A stretch of DNA of 64,000 nucleotides from NCBI GenBank assembly GCA_001695595.3, contig MBPM02000027.1:372001-436000 (forward strand), read 5' to 3'. This DNA comes from Plasmopara viticola. Its lineage: Eukaryota > Oomycota > Peronosporomycetes > Peronosporales > Peronosporaceae. Positions 1-10,435 of the stretch are shown here, in pieces. The position numbers and the translations under genes were made by a program. Below the pieces are notes generated by a model. It had not been told where the DNA came from. It made no database searches and saw only the letters and a program-made list of their open reading frames with translations. Within the stretch, counting starts at the first letter, position 1; each line of letters begins with the position of its first letter.

Positions 1-1577
1 TAGCTCGGGTTGTGTCTCCCCATAGTATCCAGATTGGATGAGGCAGTGCGATGCTGCCTAGTCAGTGAGCGAGCTAAGCTTAAGGTCATCCGCATAAGTA
101 CTGGGTGCAATAATCCGCAGCGCCAGATCAGCTTTCGCCAGTCTGAGCTTGAGCAAAAGTTGAAGTTTATCTGGACACAGCTGATTGCAGATAAAAATTT
201 GCTGACTTGGATAGAGCACGGAAATTCGCATAAGTACACCGCATTCCTCGTTGGATGGCATGCCCAAATACCTTGATGCAAAGGTGGTGGAAGCTGTTTT
301 TCGCCGTTATGTCAAGTAAGACGTGGTGAAGAATGAGTTTAACTGCACTGACGCTATCAAATATCTGGGTCAGTCAGCGAGTAGAGTGAGCTCAAAAAGC
401 CTTCAATAGCTGCGCATAATTCTTGAAGTGACATTTGTCTGACGTTGCCATGTCGAATCGTGCATCGAGGACCCGTTCCGTTGTCTCCGATAGCTCCACA
501 TAAGAGGCTACAGATTGCGGCGGGCTTGTCAATTTGTCTAACAAAATGAGATTTTGGTCCGGTGGAATGAGACCACCTAGACCTTCACTTAGCCATTCAT
601 ACGACTTAATCGCAGAAATCATCGAGTACTAGTTTCAGGGGGGAGGAGGCGGCACAGGTCTACCGCTGGATCCGCAAAAGTGCCGAAGACCATACACTTT
701 ACCCATTTAATGCGGTAAAGTGTACAGTCCGTGGCTTGAGCTGCTTTTACTGGAAAGATAGCAGTGCTGTTGTGAGGCCAAACCGACAATAGAATAGCCA
801 CAATCGCTCATTCGAGCCCGTCCATAGAACTGCGTTGGGCAGATTCGTTCTTAGATTGATTCCCGCTATGTGGTTCACTTTCCGAGGAGACGTCGACCAT
901 CGCAACACTATCGCTGGCGTCAATACTATCACTTAACGCAGGAGGGATGCTGCCAGTCTTTTCCGATTGCGGGAGCAAAGACCTTTAGTGTATGAGCCGA
1001 CGCAATAGACATCGAGTCTGCTTTGATTGGTAATCCAGTCATAGATGATGCCAATTGTCTTGTCAACTGGAGGCCGTTGCACTTCCATAAAGTAAGAATG
1101 GGCTTACTATAATTACGGTGGGACTTTGCATTTTCGGCCACAAAGTGACACAGATTTTCCCCCTAATTTAGTACAAAGATCCCGATCGGTACACTAGAAA
1201 CTTATTTTAGCATTGCGGACTGTCTTGAAGTCGGGAAGGTTGCCAACGTTTTATGTACACGTGGATTCGAACTCAGCGATATCATGATCGCGGTGTCCGA
1301 AGAGATGGTCGAGCTGGAATTCACATGGGCAGAAGTAGCTCGGGGAAACTTACTGCGAAATACTCTGTCAGGGAAGCGCAGCGTTTGTCCTGTTGGTCCC
1401 GATCAGGATTCAATAAGGCTTCCTCCGCTTTTTCAAAGATGGTTTTGGCAGGGCGCGAAAATTTGGCCCGTGGAGCGTTTTTGTGCCATGCCTGGCGCCA
1501 TGCTTTGTCGCGTTTGGCGCCCGTCCAATTGCTTGAGTGTTAAAATTTGGCTTCTTTTACAATAAATCCTTCGAGAA
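1..1577. other. Repeat-like DNA without a recognisable gene
   Basis: No intact gene was recognised. Short minus-strand ORFs between about 390 and 1140, and plus-strand ORFs near 1253-1565, are each under 100 codons, overlap in several frames and end without clear splice sites. They look like remnants of a coding element, but I could not assign a family. Confidence 0.4.
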
Positions 1578-2622
1578 TTTTTTTTGGGAACCGTTAGACT
1601 GCCGGCACCCTTTTGGTAAACTGCCGGTACCCTTTGATTTAAGCCAATGAGATTAGACTAAATCCACCAATGGGAGCAGTTTATCTCTGTTAATGAACAC
1701 AGTGTTTTTTCAACCAATAAGAAGAGAAATCAATACCCATCCGGTACCCCTTTTTCGTAAACTGACGGTTCCCCCTGTTTTTAGCCAATGAAAAATAGAG
1801 CAATTCCGTCAATGAGAGCAATATTTTTCTGTCAATGAAAGCAGCACTGAACAAGTTATCAAAATGCGCCTTCCTTTACGTCGTCTTTCTGGGTGTTGCT
1901 ACTGCTGATTGTGAGTTGCGCTTGCGGAGAGATATACCATCGTCACATGAACAATTGGGCGGTGATTGTAAGCAAGGCATCTATAGTATGGCTCCATACC
2001 TTGTATAATAATGTGCGTCATTTGCTGTAGGTCGACACGTCTCGCTTTTGGAGTAATTACAGACACATTGCGAATGCGTTATCACACTACCACTCAGTCA
2101 AGCGTCTTGAGATCCCAGACAGCCAGGCAAGGCAATGTTGAAAGACGGTTTGTCATACCTTGCTTATTGACAATGCGACGCTACTGTTGTAGATCATCTT
2201 GATGCTGGTGGACCAAATGCCGTGCAATTCTCGCAATTGCTTTCCTGGACAAGTGTTTAACAGTCGAAGCCAAAATAAAAACTGTATGTGCTTATCCTGC
2301 ATCACGTTAGCTTTGTATGCGCCTGCTGATTCGATTTGATGTCCAACGCAGCTATGGAAAAAACGTCGAGGTCGATTATCGCGGCTTCGAGGTCTCGGTG
2401 GCCAACTTCATCACAGTCCTTACGGGTGCGTCAAGTAGATATTTAGTGTAACCTATGCTAATCAAACGATCGGGACGGGATGAACCAGATATAAACAGCA
2501 AACACAAAGCTCATAACCTTGGGCGCGCGGGTGCATGAGAATCGCCGACTTTGCCTCTTCCAGAGTGCTGTACGAGAGCTCTCGAGGGGGTTGCATAGTG
2601 TTTATTGCGAGAAGAAGAGTGC

Positions 2623-2676
2623 GAGAAGAGTGATATTGAGAAGAGTGATGTTGAAAAGAGTGATATTGAGAAGAGG
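2623..2676. repeat. 15-bp tandem repeat, about 3.6 copies
   Basis: Units of GAGAAGAGTGATATT with one-base variants follow head to tail. The array lies just inside the right inverted arm of the surrounding element. Confidence 0.8.
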
Positions 2677-2824
2677 TGAGTAGGAGTTATTTCTTGAAAA
2701 ACAAGGCAGTTGACAAAAAGGGGTACCGGATGGTTGTTGCTTTCTCTTTTAATTGGTCGAAAAAACACTGTGTTCATTAAAAGAGATAAAGTGCTCCCAA
2801 TGGTGGATTTTGTTTAATCTTATT

Positions 2825-2887
2825 GGCTAAAATCAAGGGGTTATTTTCTAAAATCAAGGGGTTATTGGCTAAAATCAAGGGGTCCGG
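2825..2887. repeat. 21-bp tandem repeat, three copies
   Basis: Three copies of a 21-bp unit containing CTAAAATCAAGGGGTTATT occupy 2825-2845, 2846-2866 and 2867-2887. The left inverted arm has a single equivalent, so the right arm expanded after the arms formed. Confidence 0.8.
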
Positions 2888-3121
2888 CAGTTTACCAAAA
2901 GGGTACCGGCATATTAACGGTTCCTTTTTTTTGGGGGTCAAAAACAGCGAAATAAGTTCCATCTTTTAAACTATGTGACCCGCGTAGGAAAACAGATCCA
3001 CAGTATCGCGATTATCGAAGTGATTTGAAGGTCCAGAACTTGGCCATTATTTAAGAGTACGAGCGCTTGCTTGCGTGCGACTTTAGCCATAAAAGGTTGC
3101 AAGCACAATATTAGTGTTCGA

Positions 3122-4688
3122 CTATTTCAAGCTGGTGAGGGCTCTTTGCAGCCGCTGGATACCCGTGCGAATTTCATCTTCGTCGTAAAAGGCGAACGAT
3201 AGGCGTGCGCAGCGAGTCACAACCGCATTGTTAGTCATGCCACCCAGTGAGCAGCGGGTGCCGGGTGTGAAAGCTATGCCGTGACGGGTCACCGCCTCAT
3301 TCAGCAGATCTTCAGTATGCACACCATTCGGCAGGTGGACCCACAAGAAATATCCACCGGACGGCTCGGTGAAGTCTAAGTCTGGGCAGTGCGCATGCAA
3401 CGCGTTGCACATGGCGGTCTTGCGTGTTTGCAAAACTTTTTTTAGTTTGTTAATGTGCGGTAACAACTTGTTCTGCTCCAGCACTGCTCGTATGCACGAC
3501 AGCCATCAGGTATGACAAGCAACTTTTTTGAGTCAACGAACTGTTAAGAAAGACGCGTACCAGTGTGAACGAGGGCTGCAGTGATGGGATTTTGGCCGCC
3601 ACCGCTACGAAGTGCACCTATGGTGGAGAGTGTTTTGATGGTCTTGATACTACTTTGCGCCCAGCCTCAATAAAAAATTCAATTTCGTTAATTAGTCTCC
3701 CAGTCTGGTGATAAATATTGGAGACTCTTAAAATTATATGTACACGCTGACTTCTTACCGAGGCGAAGGCCTGGAGCGAGGATTTTTGAAAAGCTTCCTA
3801 ACGAAACAACTAAACCAGAGTCGTCGTATGATGCAAGTGAAAGCAGTGCATCGCCGTCGAAGTGGAGGAAGTTATAAGGCTCGTCAGATATGATATGAAA
3901 CTTGTATTTTTGCGCAAGAGCAACGAGGCGCTTGCAACGGGCGGGCGACATCACGTTTCCTGTAGGATTATGGAAGAACGGAACCGTATACAGGAATGCC
4001 GGGATATTTCCCGCGGCTAGCTCTGCTTCCAATACGTCCAGCTTTAATAAACCCCCATGAGCCAACTTCTACTACAAATGTCTTCAACTATGCAGTCCTT
4101 ACATTTATCCCGTCCTTCTCAGCACTAATACCCTGCAATTCCAGGCCAAGCTCTCGAAAAATATCATGCGCCAGAAAATAGGTCGGGTCCTCCACAAATA
4201 CACGCTTATTGGTCTTGGAGAATGCCATGGCAGCGTGAGATATCGCTTGTGAATTACCCGCCGTCACCATAAGCATCTCTATATCGACACTATTCGAAGC
4301 TGCGACTCCTATGCAACAGCAATGCGCCAGTCAATCATATCTCAGACGTTGCTACCACCATTGCAACGATCCCCCTACCAGCCGTAAGGTTAGCAATCTC
4401 CTCTCTTAACCCAGCAAAACCTTTAGCCGTTCCGTACTGCAGTACCAATGGGTCTTGAGTCGGCTTAAAGCGGTTCATTGCAGCGTCACGGAACATGTTT
4501 AAAGGCAGCAGAGAGGCAGAGGGCTGCCCGAGGCCAAAATTTACAACGTTGCTGCTTGTGTGCGTCTGAGCATAGGGAGACGATTGCACCGTTTTGACAA
4601 GGGTAAAATCAGAGGTGGAGCTCAGTTTGCGAGATAATTGAACGGCTCGTCCTGTATATGCTTGGCGTGCCAAGCGAGTGTGGCGCAT
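3122..4688 (-). CDS. PLP-dependent aminotransferase (class I/II)
   Basis: Five exons on the minus strand: 4379-4688, 4103-4308, 3759-4041, 3561-3665 and 3122-3483. They splice in frame to 421 aa. The N-terminus (MRHTRLARQAYTGR) is basic and could be a mitochondrial presequence. The body shows the fold-type I aminotransferase pattern: a VNFGLGQPS start, FFHNPTGNVMSP, SDEPYNFLHFD with the cofactor-contacting Asp, SLGSFSKILAPGLRLG with the Schiff-base Lys, and a late ARLSF with the carboxylate-binding Arg. It resembles the 2-aminoadipate/kynurenine-type branch, which transfers an amino group between an amino acid and a 2-oxo acid. The substrate cannot be read from sequence. Introns are 61-93 nt with GT-AG ends. 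Confidence 0.85.
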
Positions 4689-4909
4689 TGTTTTACTATA
4701 AAATCAAGCTAATACCGGTAGTGATGCTTCAACCTATAATTTCTTTGTATTGAAAAGACTGTTTCACCAAGAAGTAACAAACTTAAGTAAACGTCTTCTA
4801 GCCAGCCAATTTGGAGCAGCAACAGTAAAGTAGCTTTAGCAATGCAGGGACTCCCTTTCTTGATTCTGCAGTCGGTAGGCATAAATTCTCCCGAGAAGAC
4901 TCAGGCAAA
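4689..4909. promoter_or_regulatory. Shared divergent spacer of aminotransferase and eL24
   Basis: The 221 bp between the two start codons must hold both 5' leaders and the core promoters. I see an AT-rich stretch at about 4730-4750 but no motif I would name. Confidence 0.4.
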
Positions 4910-5774
4910 ATGGTGATCAAGTAAGTGGCCATCACTTCAATAATTACACACATGATGATTATGCTGGAGCGAGAGAGATGTGCACACGCCAAGACCAATT
5001 TAAATTTACTGATAACAGCGAAGGCGTGACTTCTGTAGCACACAGATTATCGTAGCTATTCGAATTTTTATCGCTTTCACAAGTCATGTGCTCTCTCGCT
5101 TGGCTCGACACCAGACTATTGTGGCAGCAAACATTAAAGCAACTAGTAACAAGTGAACCTAATGACTGTGGCTCGTTTTGGCCTTAGGACCGAGACGTGC
5201 TCGTTCAGCGAGAGTCGCATCTATCCTGGCCACGGCTCGCGTTACATTCGTCGTGATGGATCCGCCTACGTTTTCATCAACGCGAAAAGCAAATCGCTTT
5301 TTCTGCAGCGCAAGAAAGCCACCAAGATTGTTTGGACGCTTGGTTGGCGCCGTATGAACAAGAAACTCAAAGTTTGTATTTGAAATTATTTAAGCATTTC
5401 GAAACGAAACGCTAAGCATATATGATTGCTTCACAAATAGGTTGAGGAGATCACTCGTCGTCGCGCTCGCAAGACCACTAAGATCCAGCGTGCTATTGTT
5501 GGTGTCTCGGCTGATGACGTGAGTTATGTCCTTTGGCCTGTCTTGTTTGTAGCTTTATCTGACTCTTTGCTGGATTTTTCACTGCCGACAGATTCGCAAA
5601 AAGCGCAACCAGAAGCCAGAGGTCCGTGCTGCTGCCCGCGCCGCTTTAAAAGAGGCCAAAGACCGTAGCAAGGCCAAGAAAGCGACAAATAAGGCTGAGC
5701 ACGCCAGCAAGGGCGCAAAGGGAAGCAACGCGCCGCGCGCTCAGAAGAAGTCAGGCAACCGTGGTGCTATCTAA
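4910..5774 (+). CDS. RPL24: 60S ribosomal protein eL24
   Basis: Exons 4910-4920, 5188-5371, 5441-5518 and 5592-5774 give 151 aa. The first coding exon is only 11 nt (Met-Val-Ile plus two bases of Lys). It joins after a 267-nt intron to TETCSFSESRIYPGHG, the conserved N-terminus of eukaryotic eL24. The zinc-ribbon-derived N-domain keeps only one Cys, as usual in many eukaryotes. The tail is Lys/Ala-rich, as expected for binding between ribosomal subunits. An in-frame ATG at 5162 (MTVARFG) would give a foreign N-terminus and lies inside intron 1, so I rejected it. Ribosomal-protein introns often carry snoRNAs; see the candidate at 4952-5012. Confidence 0.93.
4952..5012 (+). ncRNA. Possible box C/D snoRNA in eL24 intron 1
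   Basis: Intron 1 of the eL24 gene is about four times longer than other introns here. It contains ATGATGA (4952-4958), matching the C box RUGAUGA, and CTGA (5009-5012), matching the D box, 50 nt apart. The spacing suits a compact C/D snoRNA, and ribosomal-protein introns are a usual host. The closing stem is not convincing and no C'/D' pair was recognised, so this is only a candidate. Confidence 0.25.
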
Positions 5775-5991
5775 GTCAATTACTTAGTTCTTCAAGCCGC
5801 TGTCACTCGGGAGATAGTCACACCACCTTAATACCAATCATCGACAAAGTGTTTATTTTGTTTGAGTAATCAGCGGATGCAGTATATCTAATCTGCTTGC
5901 ATATAGCGGATTGGAACAGCAGGGACCAGTCTGTCCTTCATTCTCTCAGTAGATACAATACAGTTTGTTTCTTCCAACGTAGCTTCCCCCA
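5775..5991. other. eL24 3' flank, no gene seen
   Basis: AT-rich spacer between the eL24 stop and the possible left end of the Mutator-like element. It probably contains the eL24 3' UTR. Confidence 0.4.
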
Positions 5992-6165
5992 CAGTTTTCG
6001 TCAACCACCCCTCGCTCAGATACAAGAATAAAATCCCCTTTAATATGAATTTTCAACGTTGATTGGCTGCAGCAACCAGGATTATTAAAATGTCAAACTT
6101 TCAATATTCATAATATACACATCCACCGACGTCAATTTATCTTACGAAACTTGACAGTCTCCATC

Positions 6166-8205
6166 ATGAAACTTAAAGACCTTGCAGAGCTTACCTGGGC
6201 CACCTTGGATGCTGCTCGCGCGGCAGTGGATTGTGCAACGCAGCAAAAGGGCTTTGTTTTGACCGAGAGGCGCACGCGAAAAGTTGGCAATCGTCCCGAC
6301 GGCGCTATCAAGGCTGTTTGTTTGCAGTGCTCTTGCTATGGTAAAGCCAGTCCTCCAGCCGAAAACCACCAACGAAAACGCGTGCGCGGGAGCCGGCTCA
6401 CTGGTTGCCAAGTTGCTCTAAAGATCTGCCGAATGCAGATTAAAGAAGGAGAAGACACTATGTACACTTGGGTGGTAGAGATTGACCACGACCAACACAA
6501 CCATGAACCTTTTGCTGACTGCACCGTGCATCCCAAATGCCGGGCCCTCACGGCTGCTCAGCACCAGCAGGTCTTGAGCTTGTGTTGCGCTCGTCTGGCA
6601 CCGACACGTATCGTTACAGCTATGCGTAACGATCACGGCATCACAATAACTCCTCGCGATGTCTACAATATACGAAACGTTGAACGCAGACGTATTTTGG
6701 CTGGTCGCTCGCCCCTTGCCGCACTGCTTGACGGCCTGGAGACTGTTGCTACAATTAATGCACCGTACTTTCCCACCTTCGACGAACAGCGGCGGCTGAC
6801 CAAACTCTTCATCGTCTCTCCCTCGGCAAAGGAGATCTGCAGCTCATTTTCCGCCGGCAAAGTCTGGTTAATAGACTCCACCTACAAGACGAATCGTTTT
6901 GGCATGCCACTACTGCATGTTGTGGGGGTCACAGCCACGTCTCAAACATTCACATTTGCATACTGCTTTATGGCAGCAGAAACGGAAGAAAATTATCTCT
7001 GGGCAGCCCGCTTGATCGCGCGCGTGTTTCGGCAATTTTCCATCATCCCATCAACTTTCGTGACCGACCGCAAACTGGCGCTTATGATTGCGTTAGATGC
7101 CGTGTTTCCTGACGCCAACTGCCTTCTATGCCAATGGCATATATCAAAGGACATTCTCGCAATGCAACGCAAAAGTTTTACATCGATTAAAGCCTTTAAA
7201 GAGTTAACTCGGCAGTGGAACTCCCTTGTAATTGCACCGACTGCGGATTCTTTTACCCTGCAGCTTGCTGACATGCGCAAGACCTTCCCTGTGCACGTTA
7301 TGACCTATCTCGAAAATACTTGGCTGGTGTTTAAAGATCGATTTGTCGCGGCATTCATGAAAAATAAGCTCCATTTCGGACATTTGACCACATCGAAGAC
7401 CGGAAGCGCGCATTCTGCGTTAAAAAAATGGATTGCCAATTCGACGGCAGACCTCTTAATGGCGGACTCAGCGAGTCGTCTCGCGTGCGAAGGCCAACTT
7501 GCTGCCATCAAGTTTCAAACCGCAAAGGAACGCACTATCGCCGATCTGCACTATGGCACGGCCTTCTCTGCTGTCATTGGAAAGGTCTCGGTCGCAGGAT
7601 TGCAGTCAGCATTTAAACAGTATCGAAATCGGCACGACAGCGGCGACTGCCACGGAATATTCACCTCTAACTTTGGTCATCCATGCAAACATATCTTCCG
7701 CACCAGGGCAGCAGCAGCACCAGCACCGACAGTGCCACTTGTTCTCCAAGATTTTGACTCGCATTGGTGGTTAGTGCAGCCTCCGCGGGCACCTGCAGCG
7801 GCACCGGCAGTACGATCCATTGATGCGACGCTCGCGCGAATACGAGAGGAGTTCGCCGGTGCATCGATTTACCGTCGAAGGGTGATTCTTAACCATCTTG
7901 ACGAGTTGACGGCTTCAGAAGTGCAAATTCCTGCGCTTGTTCACGGTCGTGGTCGTCCAGCAGGATCGTTAGAGAAACCAAGCGCATCGCAAAGCGCACC
8001 GCATAAAGCATCGCAAACACCGACGCGAAGCATTCCATCACAATTCGAAGTTATTGAGGCTTCTTTGAGACCCCAAAGAAGGTGTGGTCGATGCAGACAG
8101 CCTGGTCATACTGTACGAACATGCGAAAAGGCACCGGCACCGGTACTTTCCTTGGTTAATCCTGATGCAGCAGCGTCTGGATTGGCACCTCAAAATCCAA
8201 CTTGA
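6166..8205 (+). CDS. Mutator-like (MULE) transposase, intact ORF
   Basis: One uninterrupted 679-codon ORF; ATG 6166 was chosen because the ORF upstream of it has only a TTG. Order: an N-terminal FAR1/GCM-type zinc region (Cys pair, later HDQHNHE, about residues 45-115); a MULE DDE domain with VWLIDSTYKTN (Asp237), STFVTDRKLAL (Asp301) and CLLCQWHISKDI; a SWIM-like zinc motif CHGIFTSNFGHPCKHIF (about 490-506); and a C-terminal zinc knuckle CGRCRQPGHTVRTC. The family normally has Glu in an NRVEsxHsxLK motif as the third catalytic residue. Here that motif reads SKTGSAHSALK, with Gly413 (codon GGA, 7402-7404) at the Glu position, so strand-transfer activity is doubtful. It could be a recently disabled transposase or a domesticated one. 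Confidence 0.88.
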   Translation: MKLKDLAELTWATLDAARAAVDCATQQKGFVLTERRTRKVGNRPDGAIKAVCLQCSCYGKASPPAENHQRKRVRGSRLTGCQVALKICRMQIKEGEDTMYTWVVEIDHDQHNHEPFADCTVHPKCRALTAAQHQQVLSLCCARLAPTRIVTAMRNDHGITITPRDVYNIRNVERRRILAGRSPLAALLDGLETVATINAPYFPTFDEQRRLTKLFIVSPSAKEICSSFSAGKVWLIDSTYKTNRFGMPLLHVVGVTATSQTFTFAYCFMAAETEENYLWAARLIARVFRQFSIIPSTFVTDRKLALMIALDAVFPDANCLLCQWHISKDILAMQRKSFTSIKAFKELTRQWNSLVIAPTADSFTLQLADMRKTFPVHVMTYLENTWLVFKDRFVAAFMKNKLHFGHLTTSKTGSAHSALKKWIANSTADLLMADSASRLACEGQLAAIKFQTAKERTIADLHYGTAFSAVIGKVSVAGLQSAFKQYRNRHDSGDCHGIFTSNFGHPCKHIFRTRAAAAPAPTVPLVLQDFDSHWWLVQPPRAPAAAPAVRSIDATLARIREEFAGASIYRRRVILNHLDELTASEVQIPALVHGRGRPAGSLEKPSASQSAPHKASQTPTRSIPSQFEVIEASLRPQRRCGRCRQPGHTVRTCEKAPAPVLSLVNPDAAASGLAPQNPT

Positions 8206-10311
8206 CGCCCTGAGTACCGCTAATGAGTGAGAACACTTTGAGCGGCCCCCAGACATTACCGCACCGCTCCCATAGGAGCAGGTAGCATTGACGGAGATGA
8301 ACCAAAAAAAGACAAGCCAAGAATTCTTTTCACAATCATCCAAGTCACTTAGCATCACAAAAGTATCATTTCCTGTTTTTGTCATGCCTAGAGACGGTTT
8401 CCCCATCGCAGGCATCATACAAGAACCCCCGATCACATGGAGTGCGCTACGCCCAAATTCGCCAATCGCCTTTCCCTTCGCACCATTTTAAAGCATGAAC
8501 GAGACAACATTAAAAAGAAGCGAACTAATTGCGACATGAAGTAAAGGATTGCTTCCACACTCGTGAGGCACATAGAACTATTTGCCAACAATATTTGCAC
8601 ACTGAAATACATCACCGCGTGCATCAATGCTACGCTCAACGATTCCTTAATCGACGTCAAGATCTTAAAGTAACTATTTCCAGGAATCAATGCAAGCCAA
8701 TGAGGTGACGCTTAATCAAAAAGTGATGTCATAATATCTTGAATTGGCCATAATAAATCAAATATCCGAGTAATAAAGCTTACAACAGCGAAAACTCCAT
8801 GAAGATATATATGATCCTCGACCACTCCATATCAATAAACCGACTCCATCTTGAATTCCAGTACAAGCCGCCAGTCATCATCAATGGATAAAGTAATCTA
8901 ATCCTTAAATACGTCCTCTAAGAAAGCCGGGATGATCAAATTGCAGACAAAGTCCACCGCGTGCGTCCATCAAAAGACAACCCATCTGCGAACCACGAGC
9001 GATAGTACTCCGTCAACGACGTTTCAAGTGGAATAAGGCTATCAAACTCGCTGTTCGACTAAACATTGGGATAATATTGTCAGCTTTGAGTAAATCAAGC
9101 TCAGCATTCGTTTAGTGCTCTTCGGCTTAGGTAGATGAATCTACTGATCGTACTCGGAAGCACTTCATACTCGGCAGCAGGTAGCCGGACCTGTACAATT
9201 TGCGAAAAAACTCGAGCCGCCTTCCGCAATTCTTTCCACGTAACCTGATGCGACGGAAAATTAAAGCACATCTGATTTATACCTTGCAGCCACCGTACTT
9301 TGCAGTTGATTAAAGACTCTTCTTCGAAATAATATCATCGCAGAAAAATGACCTTAGCTTGCAGTGGTATTTACAGTACTTCTCCCACATGACAAGAGAC
9401 AGCCGAGCGTAGTACATCAAGTGAGATCGGCAAATTGTCCTCTGCAGCCAAGATAGTGCCGTTTGCATCGTCGTTTCCAGGGTCTTTAAATGCTGCTGAA
9501 TTGCGAGCGCCATGACCTTTCATAATTTTTCTGTCAGTGTTGCACGAAATTCGCTAGAATCGCGAAGAGCACATGGGTTATAGGAACTGAGAGCTAAAAA
9601 GCTTTAAAATTTTATCGCCTCCAAAGACTTGCTTGCGTGAAGCGCTTGACGCAGCTCTGCGACGATGCGAACGCTCCGTGCATCGATCGTGCTAGTGCGA
9701 TTACGAGCACCGTTTTAGCCATTCACCGAGTGCAATTGTTTGGTACTGGTAGCAAGCTGAGTAGGACAGCCGATGGCGGGATAGTGCTGCTTCCACCGCT
9801 TAACAAACTCTGCAATGGACAGACCCATACGCTCGCATCGTCGTCGTTTGATCCAAAGCAGACAAAAGAAAAATCTTCACCAGCTACCTCAGAACAGAAC
9901 GGTCGCTTGGTCTCATCAGGCTCTTAATAGCGTACAGACAGCATGCCATCCTGCAGATGCAACTACCTACGTAGCTTTCCAAAGTCTCTGTCTTTGTAGT
10001 ACTGCAGCGATGCAGTACTCTGTTGCTACGTTCGTTCCCTTTTTCAGTACGAAATATCGTCGTTTCTCCTAGCCGAAACTCTCCACGAAAACTTCTTACT
10101 GTCCAACAGTCAGTGACTCTGTTGTTTGTCGTCTGCAGTCTGCACCACCAACACTAATTCGTTCTCCTCTGCGTCGTACTCGCCAACTACGACCTTGGCT
10201 TCAGGTATTCCTTCGTCTTCAGTTTCCACTTCGACTTCCATCGCTTTCGTGCCTGTTTGTGTCTAATAGCCAATTAAATACCGAGAAGATGGTGTAGGGG
10301 TGTGGGGTGTA
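8206..10311 (-). pseudogene. Decayed minus-strand coding remnant inside the MULE region
   Basis: Reading the minus strand from 9513 to about 8935 gives protein-like text in changing frames: a run ending SFFCDDIISKKSL, then after a frame change INCKVRWLQGINQMCFNF and KAARVFSQIVQVRLPAAEYE, then after stops LIPLETSLTEYYRSWFADGL. This looks like one former ORF broken by indels. I do not recognise the family. It may be a second gene of the Mutator-like element or an older insertion. 9514-10311 holds only short ORFs and a G-rich stretch at 10290-10320. Confidence 0.45.
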
Positions 10312-10435
10312 GGGTGGTTAACAAAAACTATAGGAGGGTTAGCGGCTCCCCTTCCGTAATATGTACTGTAATCGTGCGCTCCAACCAAGATGCATAGTAG
10401 AATTTCACTGGTCAGTTGTGATTTTCCGGTGCCCT

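Larger units (their letters stand above)
1578..2932. mobile_element. Degenerate element with long terminal inverted repeats
   Basis: The left arm (about 1578-1785) reappears reverse-complemented at about 2695-2932. Shared blocks include the outer T-run followed by GGAACCGTT, a GGTACCCTTTTGGTAAACTG-like block, the stretch around AATGAACACAGTGTTTTTTC and an inner CCGGTACCCCTTTTT block. The arms are clearly related but diverged by substitutions, and the right arm is expanded by a 21-bp tandem repeat. The 0.9-kb interior has no recognisable transposase. This fits a non-autonomous DNA transposon or large MITE. No convincing target duplication was found at the outer ends, so the exact limits and superfamily are open. 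Confidence 0.6.
5992..10330 (+). mobile_element. Candidate limits of a Mutator-like element
   Basis: CAGTTTTCGTCAACCACCC (5992-6010) matches the reverse complement of 10312-10330 at 16 of 19 positions, and all three differences are C/T transitions. The pair would frame a 4.3-kb element that contains the transposase ORF (6166-8205) and a decayed minus-strand coding region. The match is short, does not extend inward and has no clear 9-bp target duplication, so the limits are tentative. Confidence 0.35.

Noticed and set aside
4042..4102. Apparent 34-nt ultrashort intron in the aminotransferase
   Set aside because: A later AG at 4042 gives a normal 61-nt intron and a better family match (DGIN joined to LDVLEAELAAG).
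4798..5043. 81-codon minus-strand ORF between aminotransferase and eL24
   Set aside because: It covers the eL24 first exon and intron; there is no family match.
5153..5187. eL24 starting at ATG 5162 (MTVARFG)
   Set aside because: The residues are unlike any eL24; the 11-nt exon at 4910 gives the expected MVIKTETCSF start.
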